Assembly: GCA_947247005.1 (NCBI GenBank)
Contig: OX365944.1
Location: 58,076,096 to 58,140,095, forward strand
Length of the DNA: 64,000 nt
Reading direction: 5' to 3'
Source: Spisula solida
Lineage: Eukaryota > Mollusca > Bivalvia > Venerida > Mactridae
Every line of letters starts with the position of its first letter. Position 1 is the first letter of the stretch. Position numbers and translations under genes: made by a program. Below, one piece after another: positions 38,001 through 51,400 of the stretch. The notes beneath the pieces are model-generated. The model made no database searches. It had not been told where the DNA came from and saw nothing but the letters and a program-made list of their open reading frames with translations.

Positions 38001-41000
38001 ACTAATAATAGATATATATTTTGATGTTACTATACATTGTTACATCTAATTCTTTGCTCAAAACACCATTGAAGACAGGGGATCACATAAATGTTTGTAG
38101 ACAAGTACAACTCTGAGAGTTTCGATCATTGAAGAAGAAGTTTATGCGGAAGCTCTAACATAAAGCAACACAACAAATGTTTCACTACAAGAACCATCAA
38201 TAACATATGGACAAGGATAGGCTTCAGAAGAACACATGGACATAGGTTACTGCTACATTAGAAAAGGACTCAATCTTCCCAGCAACATACAAATACTCTC
38301 AGATCTATGATGCTTTGTTCAGAAGTTTATGTTCAGAAGTTGCCACTTTGAACCATTGCTTCATCAATACCACAAAATCATCCAAGATTTTAAATACAAA
38401 GCAAAAAGACCAAATGTCCACCATGTAACAACACGGCCAAATGTCACCTATATAAATAGAATACCAAATGACACCCATGTAACAAGGCCAAATGTCTCTC
38501 TTGTAAGAACAATGTCGAATGCCAATGTACTCCATGTAACAAGAGCAAATGTTCCCTATGTAACAATAATACCATATGTTCCCCATTTAACAACAAGGCC
38601 AAATGTTCCAATGTTCCCCATGTAAAAACAAGGCCAAATATCCATCATGTAACAACAAGGTCAAATATCCACCATGTAACAACAAGGCCAAATGTCCACC
38701 ATGTAACAACAAGGCCAAATACATTTCATTTAACAACAAGGTAAATGACCCTGAGAAAAATTAAAGTATTCATAAACCAGTAACCAAGGAGTGTACAATG
38801 ATCAATCAGTCATATAAGCAATAAATGTAACCTATAAACTCCAGTATAGAGTATAACTATCTACATGTATGTGATGAAAGGTCAATGAAAAATAATAAAA
38901 TCAATCATGCATGAATTATATACATGATGCAATGTAACTACATGGACATTAAACGTAGACTTAATGACTAACTCAACGTTTGATTTAAGCACTTACTATA
39001 CAGTATTACATGAGGAGTGTTATTAATTGAGGTGACCACAAAATATACAATGTTCATAATGTAAGATAAAAGTTACTCAAGTATATCTAGGATGTTGAAT
39101 TTGTCCTGTATGAATGAACATGACTTACATTTTAAAGCATATTAAGTATGTGATATCTGTCACTGTATCATAGTTAAAATGAATGAATGGGTGTAAAATC
39201 AGTAAATTGCTAACCCCTTTTTAGGCATCAATCAACACTAGTTGCGATTTACAAAACACACATAGAGGATTACATTCTAATAGACCATACTTACATGAAT
39301 TATATGATACTCAATATTATGTAATCTCAATCTCAATAGCAATATCACATAACACCAGAGTGCACTATTCTATTGAGTGTCACATAACACCAGAGTGCAC
39401 TGTTCTATTGAGTGTCACATAACACCAGAGTGCACTGTTCTATTGAGTGTCACACAACACCAGAGTGCACTATTCTATTGAGTGTCACATAAGACCAGAG
39501 TGCACTGTTCTATTGAATGTCACATAAGACCAGAGTGCACTGTTCTATTGAGTGTCACATAACACCAGAGGGCACTGTTTTATTAAGTGTCACATAACAC
39601 CAGAGTGCAATGTTCTATTGAGTGTCACACAACACCAGAGTGCACTGTTCTATTGAGTGTCACATAGCACTGTTCCATTGAGTGTCACATAAGACCAGAG
39701 TACACTGTTCTATTGAGTGTCACATAACACTAGAGTACACTGTTCTATTGAGTGTCACATAAGACCAGAGTGCACTGTTCTATTGAGTGTCACAAAACAC
39801 CAGAGAGCAGTCAGCACCATACTTTGAGTGTCACATAACACCACAGAACACCATTCTATGAGCATCACATAAATTAGAGAGCTCCATTCTATTAAGTATC
39901 ACATAACACCAAATAAGATCACTGTATAGAACATGTCTTTTTTTAATTTCAATTTTTATGACCATACTATTGATTTATAAATTATAGATAACAGCATACA
40001 GTATATAATATCATCTATATAGTGTCAATTGTAGCTTGCTGTATATATATCATCTGACACTGACATCACAATGCATGATTTATAACAAAGTATATATCAA
40101 TGTACATTACTATTATATCTTTCGTACAGTGAGGTCCAGGAATAAGTATCCCCTGAAGTCTGAAAAGTGTTTTAAAAATATGTGTACCTATACACAAGTT
40201 ATTTCAAGATTTTGACTAAATACATCAACTGATAAACTGGAGATGAACTCAAATGATCAAAATAAAAGTTGTGCCATTGGAACATAATTATCAATTTTTT
40301 GTCAGTTTAATTTCAGTTTTATTGTACAATGATCAGTATTTCAGTGATCTAAAGACTCTAACACTGACAAAGTAAAACTTGAGTCCTGGTACCAACACAG
40401 CTAGGGTCCAGCAGAAAAATATACTATAAATTAAGTCTTTATGGCATAAATGTTTTTGCAAGAGCCTAAAAACGCACAAAGCACCCTAAGTCAGCCTATG
40501 AGCCAGTTTCCTAAATAAACGCTATCAATCGCTCAAAAAAGCGCTATACAAGGAAAGGGCTAGCTTCAAAAAGTGCTATGTAGTGGACGAAGCAAACAAT
40601 TTATATGCTACCGGTGAGCGCTTGTGGATAAGCAGACCATTGTACAGCAATAAAGCAGTACCGAGCGCAACTGAAGTGGTCCGTTGTAGAAGAAAGTGCT
40701 CAGTGGCGCTCACCTATCAAAGTACTGAGAAAGGGTATGCTATCGGCAAGCACTGCTTACTGGCAGCTTGTCGTTTCATAAACATAGTAAAGCACTCGAT
40801 AGCGCTATTTGATAATTTTTTAGTTTGGCACCTGGATCTTTATAACTCACGCTGAATGCCAAACAAGGGAGTTATTACCTGGCAGTACTACATTTGGACT
40901 TTGTAACCATAAGTCTACCTAGACTGATGTCCTATCATATTTTAAACATTTTGTACTGATTAATACCGAGATATACAAAAGCAAACATTTATCACGTTTT

Positions 41001-44000
41001 CATCTAAATTTATAAGACAAGATAAAACATATAAGCCTGACAACAGATGAATGTGAACATTTTGTAACGATATACGATATACTGGACATGAAAACTGCCA
41101 TAAAAAAACAACTTTCACAAAACTGTTTAGGGTACTTTTGCACCACTCTATCGATAATAAGTAAAAAAATTAAAAATTCACCACACTCAAAATCATGCAT
41201 TTGAACACTGTACATACTGGTGTGTGAAATTAACACAGGTAATCACTAATTATAGAACATAATATTATGACATATTAATACAAGAACGTATATTAACAAC
41301 AAATGACATATCACAGACAACTAGTGACAAATGTACACCTACCTCAATGGGCACAGACTGTATGTCCAAGAATTCTTGCCGTGGATTGAATTTGCTATTT
41401 CCACCTCCCATATTTACTCAGTTTATTTCAAATTAACCTTAATTTCAAAAATATGTATGAATACCGGTAACGTGTTCAACTTATCTTTCAAATAGAAAGG
41501 ACACAGCTCGGTAACTCTGATACACCGGTTGTGTGCTTTTATCCCATATACACTAGACTTTACACAATCAACTATGAAATGTTTTCTTAAGGTACAATCC
41601 ATATATAATTCACATGAGCACTTTACTTCTGTCCCTAAACCTTGACCTGATATGACACTTAATGAGTTAAATCATGCTTCACATTTTTTCACCTGTAATA
41701 CATACATGGGCACATGGTGGTTATAGTTTAACTTGTAAAGGTTTACACTGCACTGGACACACAGATTACACCAATCCACTTTTACTGTGTTCAAATTAAA
41801 CAATCTAACCAAATTCACAACAATACTTCACAAAATTCTAACTGACCGTCTTTGTCAATTTGGATTATCAAATTTCTTGTACTTTACGATGTGATTATTT
41901 TATTCAACGTTCAACACATTGATGACATAAAAACATTAAGAATACTAGCCTCAATTGACTACAAAAAGCGTCTTAATTCTTTAGTACATGTAAGTTAATA
42001 TATATTCAAGCTTAGAAATTCAGAACAAAAAATGTTATAAAATACAATGTGACTCTGAATACTAGAAATATGTTTATATATCATGTGATTGGTATATTTG
42101 TGTCACTGTTCAAGAATAATAAGACTTAAGGTATTTACAAAATGGTTATACCTCAATTATACAGAACATCATTTACAATGTATAAATAAGTTAAGCAAAT
42201 TTGTTATCTGCTTAAAATTTCCATGGTCTGCTGCACTTCACAAAATGTACACTGAACTACTTATTAATAAACTCAATAACAATTACAATACAATTATGTC
42301 AAGCAACTTTGTTAGTCTTCTATAAGTAACTTTGTCGTCTGCTTCAATTGAAGTAAAAATTTGTTGTCTGCTTTAAATCACAAACATGTATTTTGAACTA
42401 CTTAAATCAACAATGAACTATAAAACTTCCATAAGTATTCATTTCAGTATGACCCTCAAACGTCAGGATATCTATACACCAACGTACACCAATGTCAGTA
42501 AACATGAGATTCATATCATCCAGTAAGATACTACATCCTGTATATACCTAGAGAATCAACAACAACAACAACAAACTCCACGTGTCCTAACCCACATTGC
42601 ATCATCATCAACCACATGTGATTGTTACTAACAGTCCAATGTTTACAAACAATTTCTCATACGATCCCATAGCCTGTTCCATTTCTCCAATAATCTAATA
42701 GTGACAAAGCCTATTTATAACTTTTACGCTAAAAGCTTTTCAATAGATTCATACTAACAGAAGAATAGTAATCAATGATCAAACTGGTAAACAGTAGAAC
42801 ACAGTTCCTTCCATATATGTCCATCAATTACAACAATATTCCCTCAGGTCCATCAATTACACCAATTTTGCATTAAGTCCATCAAGTACACAAATGGTCC
42901 ATCAATTACACCAATTTTGCTTTAAGTCCATCAATTATACAAACATTGCATTAAGATCTTCAATTACATCAATTTTGCATTAAGTCCATTAATTACACCA
43001 ATGGTCCAAAAAGTACACCAATTTCGCATTAAGTCCATTAATTACACCAATATTGCATTAAACATTGTTTTTATGTTACTAACTCGATAGAGAACTAGAT
43101 TCCAATAAGCAACTAACAACACCCTCACAGGAATTTAATAATATATCCATTTATTATAATACATTACACATGCACTGTATCGGAAGTTATTCACACCACT
43201 ATATAGTCATCCCCAGAAATCAAATCTACATGTAACTACAGATACCTCATGCTACCCCAATAAAACGTAAATCCAATCAATAATTCATTCAATATTGATC
43301 ATGTAACATACACTCAAAGTCAAGGAATTACAAGGAAAATTTCAATAAATAATACATTCGAATATAAAATGCAAGTAGTTGTATTACATAATAAATACTG
43401 CATGTATTTATATGCAAATGAATAAAAACTGAAACTATCAGCTAAATAATATAAGTCCTTTGTTTGTAAATGCTCGTTTATATTTCGCAGTAACAATTAA
43501 TTATAAATGCAACGAAACTATTAGGTTACCAATTAAGTCCCAAGTAGAGTTTCAGTCACATGACCACATCATATAAGTAGACACCAATTAGTTTCTTCTA
43601 TTTATATATCAATCCTTGATACACATGATTTTTATTTCAACATCCTTGAATTATACTTAAAGCAATTGAATCGAAAATTGAGAATTAACAAGATTAAAAA
43701 TTATTCTAATTCCTGTATTATTACCACATGTATATTTCTACAGAAAATTCTTCCCATTCAATGGAGCATGAAGAAAAAGAGTAGGTAATATAGTCACATT
43801 GTTAAATCCCATACCAGTAGGTAAAGTTGGATACCTAAGCCAAGGTAACAGCAGAGCTGATAATGAGTGTGTTACTATAAATAAATCTGTATTATCACAT
43901 TCTAGGCAAACTGCAACAATACATGTGGAAACTGAAAAAGAAACCACTTGAAGATTTGATTGTTTTCTCACCAAATCAAATGATTGCTGTTTCAAGATGA

Positions 44001-47000
44001 CATTATCAGAACAGGATATTTTGGTGTTAAAACATTAAAAGTCATGGTTCCATTGACTCGGTAGTAGGGGTTTAGACCCTTGAAACTGCCGAAAAACACA
44101 TTCACTCATTATTTGACCCCCAAGAGTTTGGTTTGACGGGTCATTTCTCATAAAATTATGGGTATTGTGCCTATAAAATGGTAAAATATAGTCAAAAGTA
44201 TCAAAAAAATTACTTCACATCCTGTATCTCTAATCACTTTATATCCTGTATCTCCAATTACTTTATATCCTGTATCTGTAATTACTTCACAACCTGTATC
44301 TCTAATTACTTTATATCCTGTATCTGTAATTACTTTATATCCTGTATCTGTAATTACTTTATATCCTGTATCTCTAATTACTTTATATCCTGTATCTCCA
44401 ATTACTTTATATCCTGTATCTCCAATTACTTTATATTCTGTATCTCTAATTACTTTATATCCTGTATCTCTAATTACTTCACAACATGTATCTCTATTTA
44501 CTTGATATCCTGTATCTGTAATTACTTTATATCCTGTATATCTAATTACTTTATATCCTGTATCTGTAATTACTTTATATCCTGTATATCTAATTACTTT
44601 ATATCCTGTATCTGTAATTACTTTATATCCTGTATCTGTAATTACTTCACAACCTGTATCTCTAATTACTTTATATCCTGTATCTGTAATTACTTTATAT
44701 CCTGTATCTGTAATTACTTCACAACCTGTATCTCTAATTACTTTATATCCTGTATCTCTAATTACTTTATATCCTGTATCTCCAATTACTTTATATCCTG
44801 TATCTCCAATTACTTTATATTCTGTATCTCTAATTACTTTATATCCTGTATCTCTAATTACTTCACAACATGTATCTCTATTTACTTGATATCCTGTATC
44901 TGTAATTACTTTATATCCTGTATCTCTAATTACTTCACAACCTGTATCTCTAATTACTTTATATCCTGTATCTGTAATTACTTTATATCATGTATCTCCA
45001 ATTACTTTATATCATGTATCTGTAATTACTTTATATCCTGTATCTCTAATTACTTCACAACCTGTATCTCTAATTACTTTATATCCTGTATCTGTAATTA
45101 CTTTATATCCTGTATCTCAAATTACTTTATATCATGTATCTCCAATTACTTTATATCATGTATCTCTAATTACTTTATATCCTGTATCTCTAATTACTTT
45201 ATATCCTGTATCTCAAATTACTTTATATCATGTATCTCAAATTACTTTATAACCTGTATCTCTAATTACTTTATATCCTGTATCTCCAGTTACTTTATAT
45301 CCTGTATCTCCAACTACTTTATATCCTGTATCTCCAATTACTTTATAACCTGTATTTCCAATTACTTTATATCCTGTATCTCCAATTACTTTATATCCTG
45401 TATCTCCAACTACCTTATATCCTGTATCTCTAATTACTTTATATCCTGTATCTCCAATTTGTATCTCCAATTACTTCACAACCTGTATCTCTTATTACTT
45501 TATATCCTGTATCTCCAACTACTTTATATCATGTATCTCTAATTACTATATATCCTGTATCTCCAATTCCTTGATATCCTGTATCTCTATTTACTTGATA
45601 TCCTGTATCTCTAATTACTTAATATCCTGTATCTCTAATTACTTTATATCCTGTATCTCCAATTACTTCACAACCTGTATCTCTTATTACTTTATATCCT
45701 GTATCTCCAACTACTTTATATCCTGTATCTCCAATTACTTTAAAAAAGGTCCAATGCATATTACAATAAACTATAGGCACTTAAAGAACTTTAACACAGA
45801 AAACTTTCTAAATGATCTGTCAAACCAGCCATGGTCTCTCATTGACATGTTCAGTGACCCAGATGATGCATTAGATATATTTAACAAATTATTTTTACAA
45901 ATTTTAGACTCACATGCTTCATACAAGCAGAAATGTGTAAAAAGTAAAAAACCAAGCTGATTGGTTCAATGAGGGTATAGCTGATGCTATGCAAAATAGG
46001 GACTATGCAAAAAAGAAGAATAATACCAATGACTTCAAATACTGGAAATCACAAGTAAAAACATTAATTCATAAAGCAAAAACAGACTTCTTTGATCAGA
46101 CAATAAACTCAAACAAGAAACAACCGAAAAAGTTATGGAAAAATTTGAAAACTTTATCTGGCAAAACAGAAAATCATCAAACAAATTATATAAATGATGA
46201 CAATGGGTCACCAATAACTGACCCTAAATTAACTGCAGAAACCTTTAACACATTTTTTGCGAACATTTTCAAAAAGTCTGAAAATATAACAGAATTATCA
46301 ACAAATATGAAATCTGCTTTAAATAAATCTCTGCAATCAAATGCTGCAAATCAATCTAGCAAATTTGAAATACCCTATGTTGAAATAAATTATGTAAAAC
46401 GAAAGCTTAACAGTATGATGAAACAAAAGCGACTGGCTTAGACGGCATAAGTGCAAAATTCCTAAAAACAGCCTCAGATATCATATGCCAACCACTATGT
46501 AACATAATAAATTTGAGTATAAAACATGGCAAATTTCCGACACAACTAAAACAATCAAAAGTTACACCCATCTACAAAAAAGGACCAAAATCAGACAAAA
46601 ATAACTACAGACCCATTTCAGTACTTCCACTTATCTCCAAAATATTCGAAAAACATGTATCAGACCACTTGAAGCTCTTTTTAGAAACAAATAATTTTCT
46701 TTTTACAACACAATCAGGTTTTAGAGCAAACCACTCATGTGAAACAGCACTCACTAATGTAATTGATAACTGGAGTGATGCATTGAATAATGGAAAATTA
46801 GTCGGAACACTATTCCTTGACCTATCAAAGGCGTTTGATCTAGTTAACCATAAAATACTTCTTGAAAAACTACCTTTCTACCACATCTCCTCACCAGCTA
46901 TAACTTGGATTCAATCATATCTGTCAGAAAGGTCACAAAAAGTCAATATTTCTGGGGTATTGTCTGAGCCAGCAGAAGTTGTCTCAGGAGTACCACAGGG

Positions 47001-48438
47001 CTCAGTCCTTGGGCCCCTTTTATTCATTATATACATAAATGATCTACACCTTCATGTAAAAATGTCAAATGCTGATATGTTTGCAGATGACACTTCTCTG
47101 ACTGCTTCTGGAAATACAGCACAGGAAGTAAACACAAATCTTCAAACAGATCTTGAAAACGTTAGCATGTGGTGCAACCATAATGCAATGGTACTAAATG
47201 CTCAAAAATCTAAAGCTATGAATATATCAACAAAAAGTACCAAATCAGAAAATACAACGCCATCTACTCTCCACCTTCAAGACCAAAAAATAGAATTTAC
47301 AGACACTGAAAAACTACTAGGAATCTATGTAGACAACAATCTTAAATGGAAAACACATGTTCATTCAACTATCAAAAAATGTTATTCACAACTTTACTTG
47401 CTTCTTAGAATTAAACAGTATCTTAATTTTCACTCTAGGAAACTTTTCTTTAATGCATACATACTGCCACACTTGGATTATTGCTGTACTATTTGGGGAA
47501 ACTGCAGCAACGAGCTACTTTCTGATGTCATCAAATTTCAAAAAAGAGCTGCTAGAATAATCTTAGACAAAAGTTTTGACACACCCTCAAATGAATTATT
47601 TAAAGAACTCAATTGGATGTCCTTTGACCAACGTATTAAGTACAAAAAAGCAATACTCATGTATAAATCTATAAATGAACCAACCTTTCCAGTGTATATG
47701 ACAAATAAATTCCAAACATTAAGTGATAGACATAACCTAAACCTTAGATCTGTACAAGATGCAAAGCTTATTATACCAAAACCTAAAACAGAACTCTTCA
47801 GAAAATCTTTTGCTTACTCTGGTCCAAAAATATGGAATGACATACCAATACATATTCGAAATGCAGAAAGTCAAAGTAAATTTCAATATGCTTACATCAA
47901 ATGGCAATTCTCCAATTAAAATAACAGTCACTCAAGAATTTAAAAGGAATTACTCCTGAAAATAACTATGATATTATAGATAGTTTACTACTATCTTTTA
48001 ACTATCCCTTACTCTTACTCTACAATGATAAATTATGTATTATATGAAATCTCTTGCGCATGATGTATCATTATATATTGTTTCTTTTACATATTGTTTT
48101 GTCAAGAACTCAATATTATATCATGATAAAACCATTAATGATCTAAAATTACTTTCTTAAACACATCTGATCTTTATTACTATGATGTTTGTGTATATAT
48201 GTCTTGTATGTTTTACTGTATATTCTTATGTTATTTCATATTTTACTGTATATTCTTATGTTATTTGCAAATGTTGAGGCCCACATGGAAGATCGGGAAA
48301 CCGAATGTGTCAGCCTCGTTAAATAAAGACGTTACTTACTTACTTTACTTTACTTTACTTTACTTTACTTTACTTTACTTTACTTTACTTTACTTTACTT
48401 TACTTTACTTTACTTTACTTTACTTTACTTTACTTTAC

Positions 48439-48481
<43 letters not shown>

Positions 48482-51400
48482 TATATCCTGTATCTGACCA
48501 TGTATGCAGTTTGTGTTGGGACATGAAGATTTGACTCAAGATGACACAGCAGTCAATTGTTTAAGATTCTTTCCAGGAGCTTCCCAGTGCAACTTTAATA
48601 CTAGACTAGTTTGTGGCAGTGAGTAATTCTCAGGCTACATTAGCTCTCAAACTAAAGTCTTTCTCTGGTCTTTTCCTTCATTCAGGATTGGCTGAATGTG
48701 TCCCTACTCCCTATAAGTTCTAACAGGTGGAAGATTTCCCAAAGAGCCAGTTGAGGTTGAATTATTTTGCCTTGGTACATTACACCAGGTTCTAGAGCAT
48801 TTGTTGGTGATGCCATGTTGATTTGCTCTGGTGGACTTATTTTTGTCAGCTTCTTCAATGCTGTCAGTAACTTGTGGCTTGTTGGACTGTTACAAGGGCT
48901 TCTCACATTCTCTGCATTCTGCCAATAACGATTAAGGAACAAATCTCCTGTCTAACATCCTTTATCCTGTCTTTTGAAAGATTTACCAATTTTTGTGACT
49001 GATTTTTGAATTTTTCTGATGGTTCTGACACTTTCAAGGCAGAAACTTAAAATTCCACATACTTATTAGAAATTCCAGGACTTTTTTAAGACAAAATAAT
49101 CAAAATAATTGTCCATGACATTTTCAAGACTTTGTTATGCATTGTTACATGTACTGTAATGAACTATGGGTTTTATAGTTGGACTTGTTCAGCATATTCA
49201 CAAGCACCCAACAAAATCGCATACTGTGGCCTTGTGACATTCACACATCCTGAGTACTACAATACCTATATCACACAGTTCACTTAGCAATGATTCTGAG
49301 AAATCATGCGATCAAAGATATCTATTTATAGAACTAATACATCTTCCATACACTAAGATATCTATTTTTAGAACCACATATCCTCTTACAAAATGTTAAC
49401 TCACATAGTAATCCCAGATACACTGTTTCTCAGTTGTGTCAAAGAATTGTACTGTTTACATATCGTTCTGACGGAACTGAAAACCTATGTAACGTCTGGA
49501 CAGAACTTAGCATACACAGTTTTCAGTTCCGTCAGAGCCATATGTAAACAGTACAATTATCTGACGGAACTGTGAAGCGATGTATCGGGATTACTACCGT
49601 GTATCTACCAGGCATAAGGCTCAGGCCACTTTTAATTGAGTGCAAGATTATCATCTAGTTTTTTAACAAGGGGGCTCTAAGTCGCTCACCTGTCTTAGTA
49701 GCGCATGCAGGCCCTATGTTGAGTAATCTTTTACAATTCCCGACAAAATTTCTGATTCAAGAATATAGGATATGAATATGAAGATTGGGCCATAAATGTG
49801 GCCTCTAGTGTGTTTACAATTGCTTTCACGGATGGACAGACGAATAAAGAGTAATCACAAAGGCTCACCCAGTCACTTTGTGACAGGTGAGCTTAATATA
49901 AGAGGCAGCAGGAATGATAATCTCTTTTTACAAGGAACCAGCAACTTCTCCACATGTGGAGGAAAATCAACGTTGTCAAATTTTCATGGTAGAGTATGAC
50001 CTGCCCCAACCGAGAAATGATCTAGTAATTAATTTATATTGGCCTGTCAATCTCAATGACCTAGTATATGTACTGTTCTATTAACCAATCAGAAATCAGG
50101 ACAGAGACAATTCTAGACAATTGTTATATATACAGGAAATGAATTTGAACACTCAACTAAAACTTCCTTACACTACTAACAATAAAATTCAATTAAGTCA
50201 TTCATGTTTTATTACAAAGAAAGATCATTAATCGAACAATAGAGAAATTAATTTATCCTTTCCCAATTACTGCCTCACAGTAACAACAGTTCATTAACAA
50301 TCAGTATATCTGTCATTGAAGTATCTAACTCACTTAATCAGATCTTTCATTCGAGACAAAAACTTTGCTGATGTTATCAGAGTTACACACTTACAATTAG
50401 ACAGTAATACCATTGAACTATATGATGTTTTACAGTATTGATCTACAGGGATAAAACATAAGCCATACACAACTCACTAAGATATTACCACATCAATACT
50501 AATGTTTTTAATAGTATTTTATGGTCAGCTAAAACCTCCCTACACAATCCCTGGGAAACACGAGACAATGTCTCCCTACACAATCCCTGGGAAACACGCA
50601 ACAATGTCTCCCTACATAGATCCCTGGGAAACATGCGACAATGTCTCCCTACATAGATCCCTGGGAAACACGAGACAATGTCTCCCTACATAGATCCCTG
50701 GGAAACACAAGATAAAGTCTCCCTACATAGATCCCTGGGAAACCCAAGATAATATATCCCTGGGAAACAAGAGACAATGTCTCCCTACATAGATCCCTGG
50801 GAAACACAAGACAATGTCTTCCTACATAGATCCCTGGGAAACACGAGAAAATATATCCCTGGGAAACAAGAGACAATGTCTCCCTATTAGATACCTGGGA
50901 AACACAGGACCATGTCTCCCAACACAATCCCTGGGAAACACGCTACAATGTCTCCCTACACAATCCCTGGGAAACATGCGACAATGTCTCCCTACACAAT
51001 CCCTGGGAAACACGCGACAATGTCTCCCTACATAGATCCCTGGGAAACACGAGACAATGTCTCCCTACATAGATACCTGGGAAACACGAGACAATGTCTC
51101 CCTACATAGATCCCTGGGAAACACGAGACAATGTCTCCCTACATAGATCCCTGGGAAACACGAGACAATGTCTCCCTACATAGATCCCTGGGAAACACAA
51201 GACAATGTCTCCCTACAAAGATCCCTGGGAAACACGAGATAATAGATCCCTACATAGATCCCTGTGAAACACGAGACAATGTCTCCCTACATTAATCCCT
51301 GGGAAACACACGACAATGTCTCCCTACACAATCCCTGGGAAACACGCGACAATGTCTCCCTACAAAGATCCCTGGGAAACACGAGACAATGTCTCTCTAC

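Larger units (their letters stand above)
45743..48475 (+). mobile_element. 5'-truncated LINE (non-LTR retrotransposon) inserted in the 24-bp array
   Basis: The body starts AAAAAAGGTCCAATGCATA directly after the array unit ..CCAATTACTTT and ends with a simple-repeat tail. The array resumes immediately (TACTTTATATCCTGTATCTG). It holds the end of the endonuclease-RT linker and a reverse transcriptase ORF, but no endonuclease domain, so it is 5'-truncated. The ORF is broken by two frameshifts (near 45950 and 46425). The RT resembles Jockey/CR1-group LINEs. Confidence 0.93.

Noticed and set aside
38329..38625. 98- and 93-residue frames on both strands at the 38.4-kb array
   Set aside because: Arise from the 24-bp unit; no homology.
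40583..40855. 90-residue plus-strand frame
   Set aside because: Lies entirely inside a dispersed AGCGCT-rich repeat; no recognisable domain.
44178..45542. 454-residue open reading frame (NYFISCIS repeats)
   Set aside because: Produced by a 24-bp satellite whose unit is a multiple of three and lacks stops; no start context, domain or splice evidence.
48199..48534. 111-residue frame with TLLYF repeats
   Set aside because: It is the LINE tail microsatellite.
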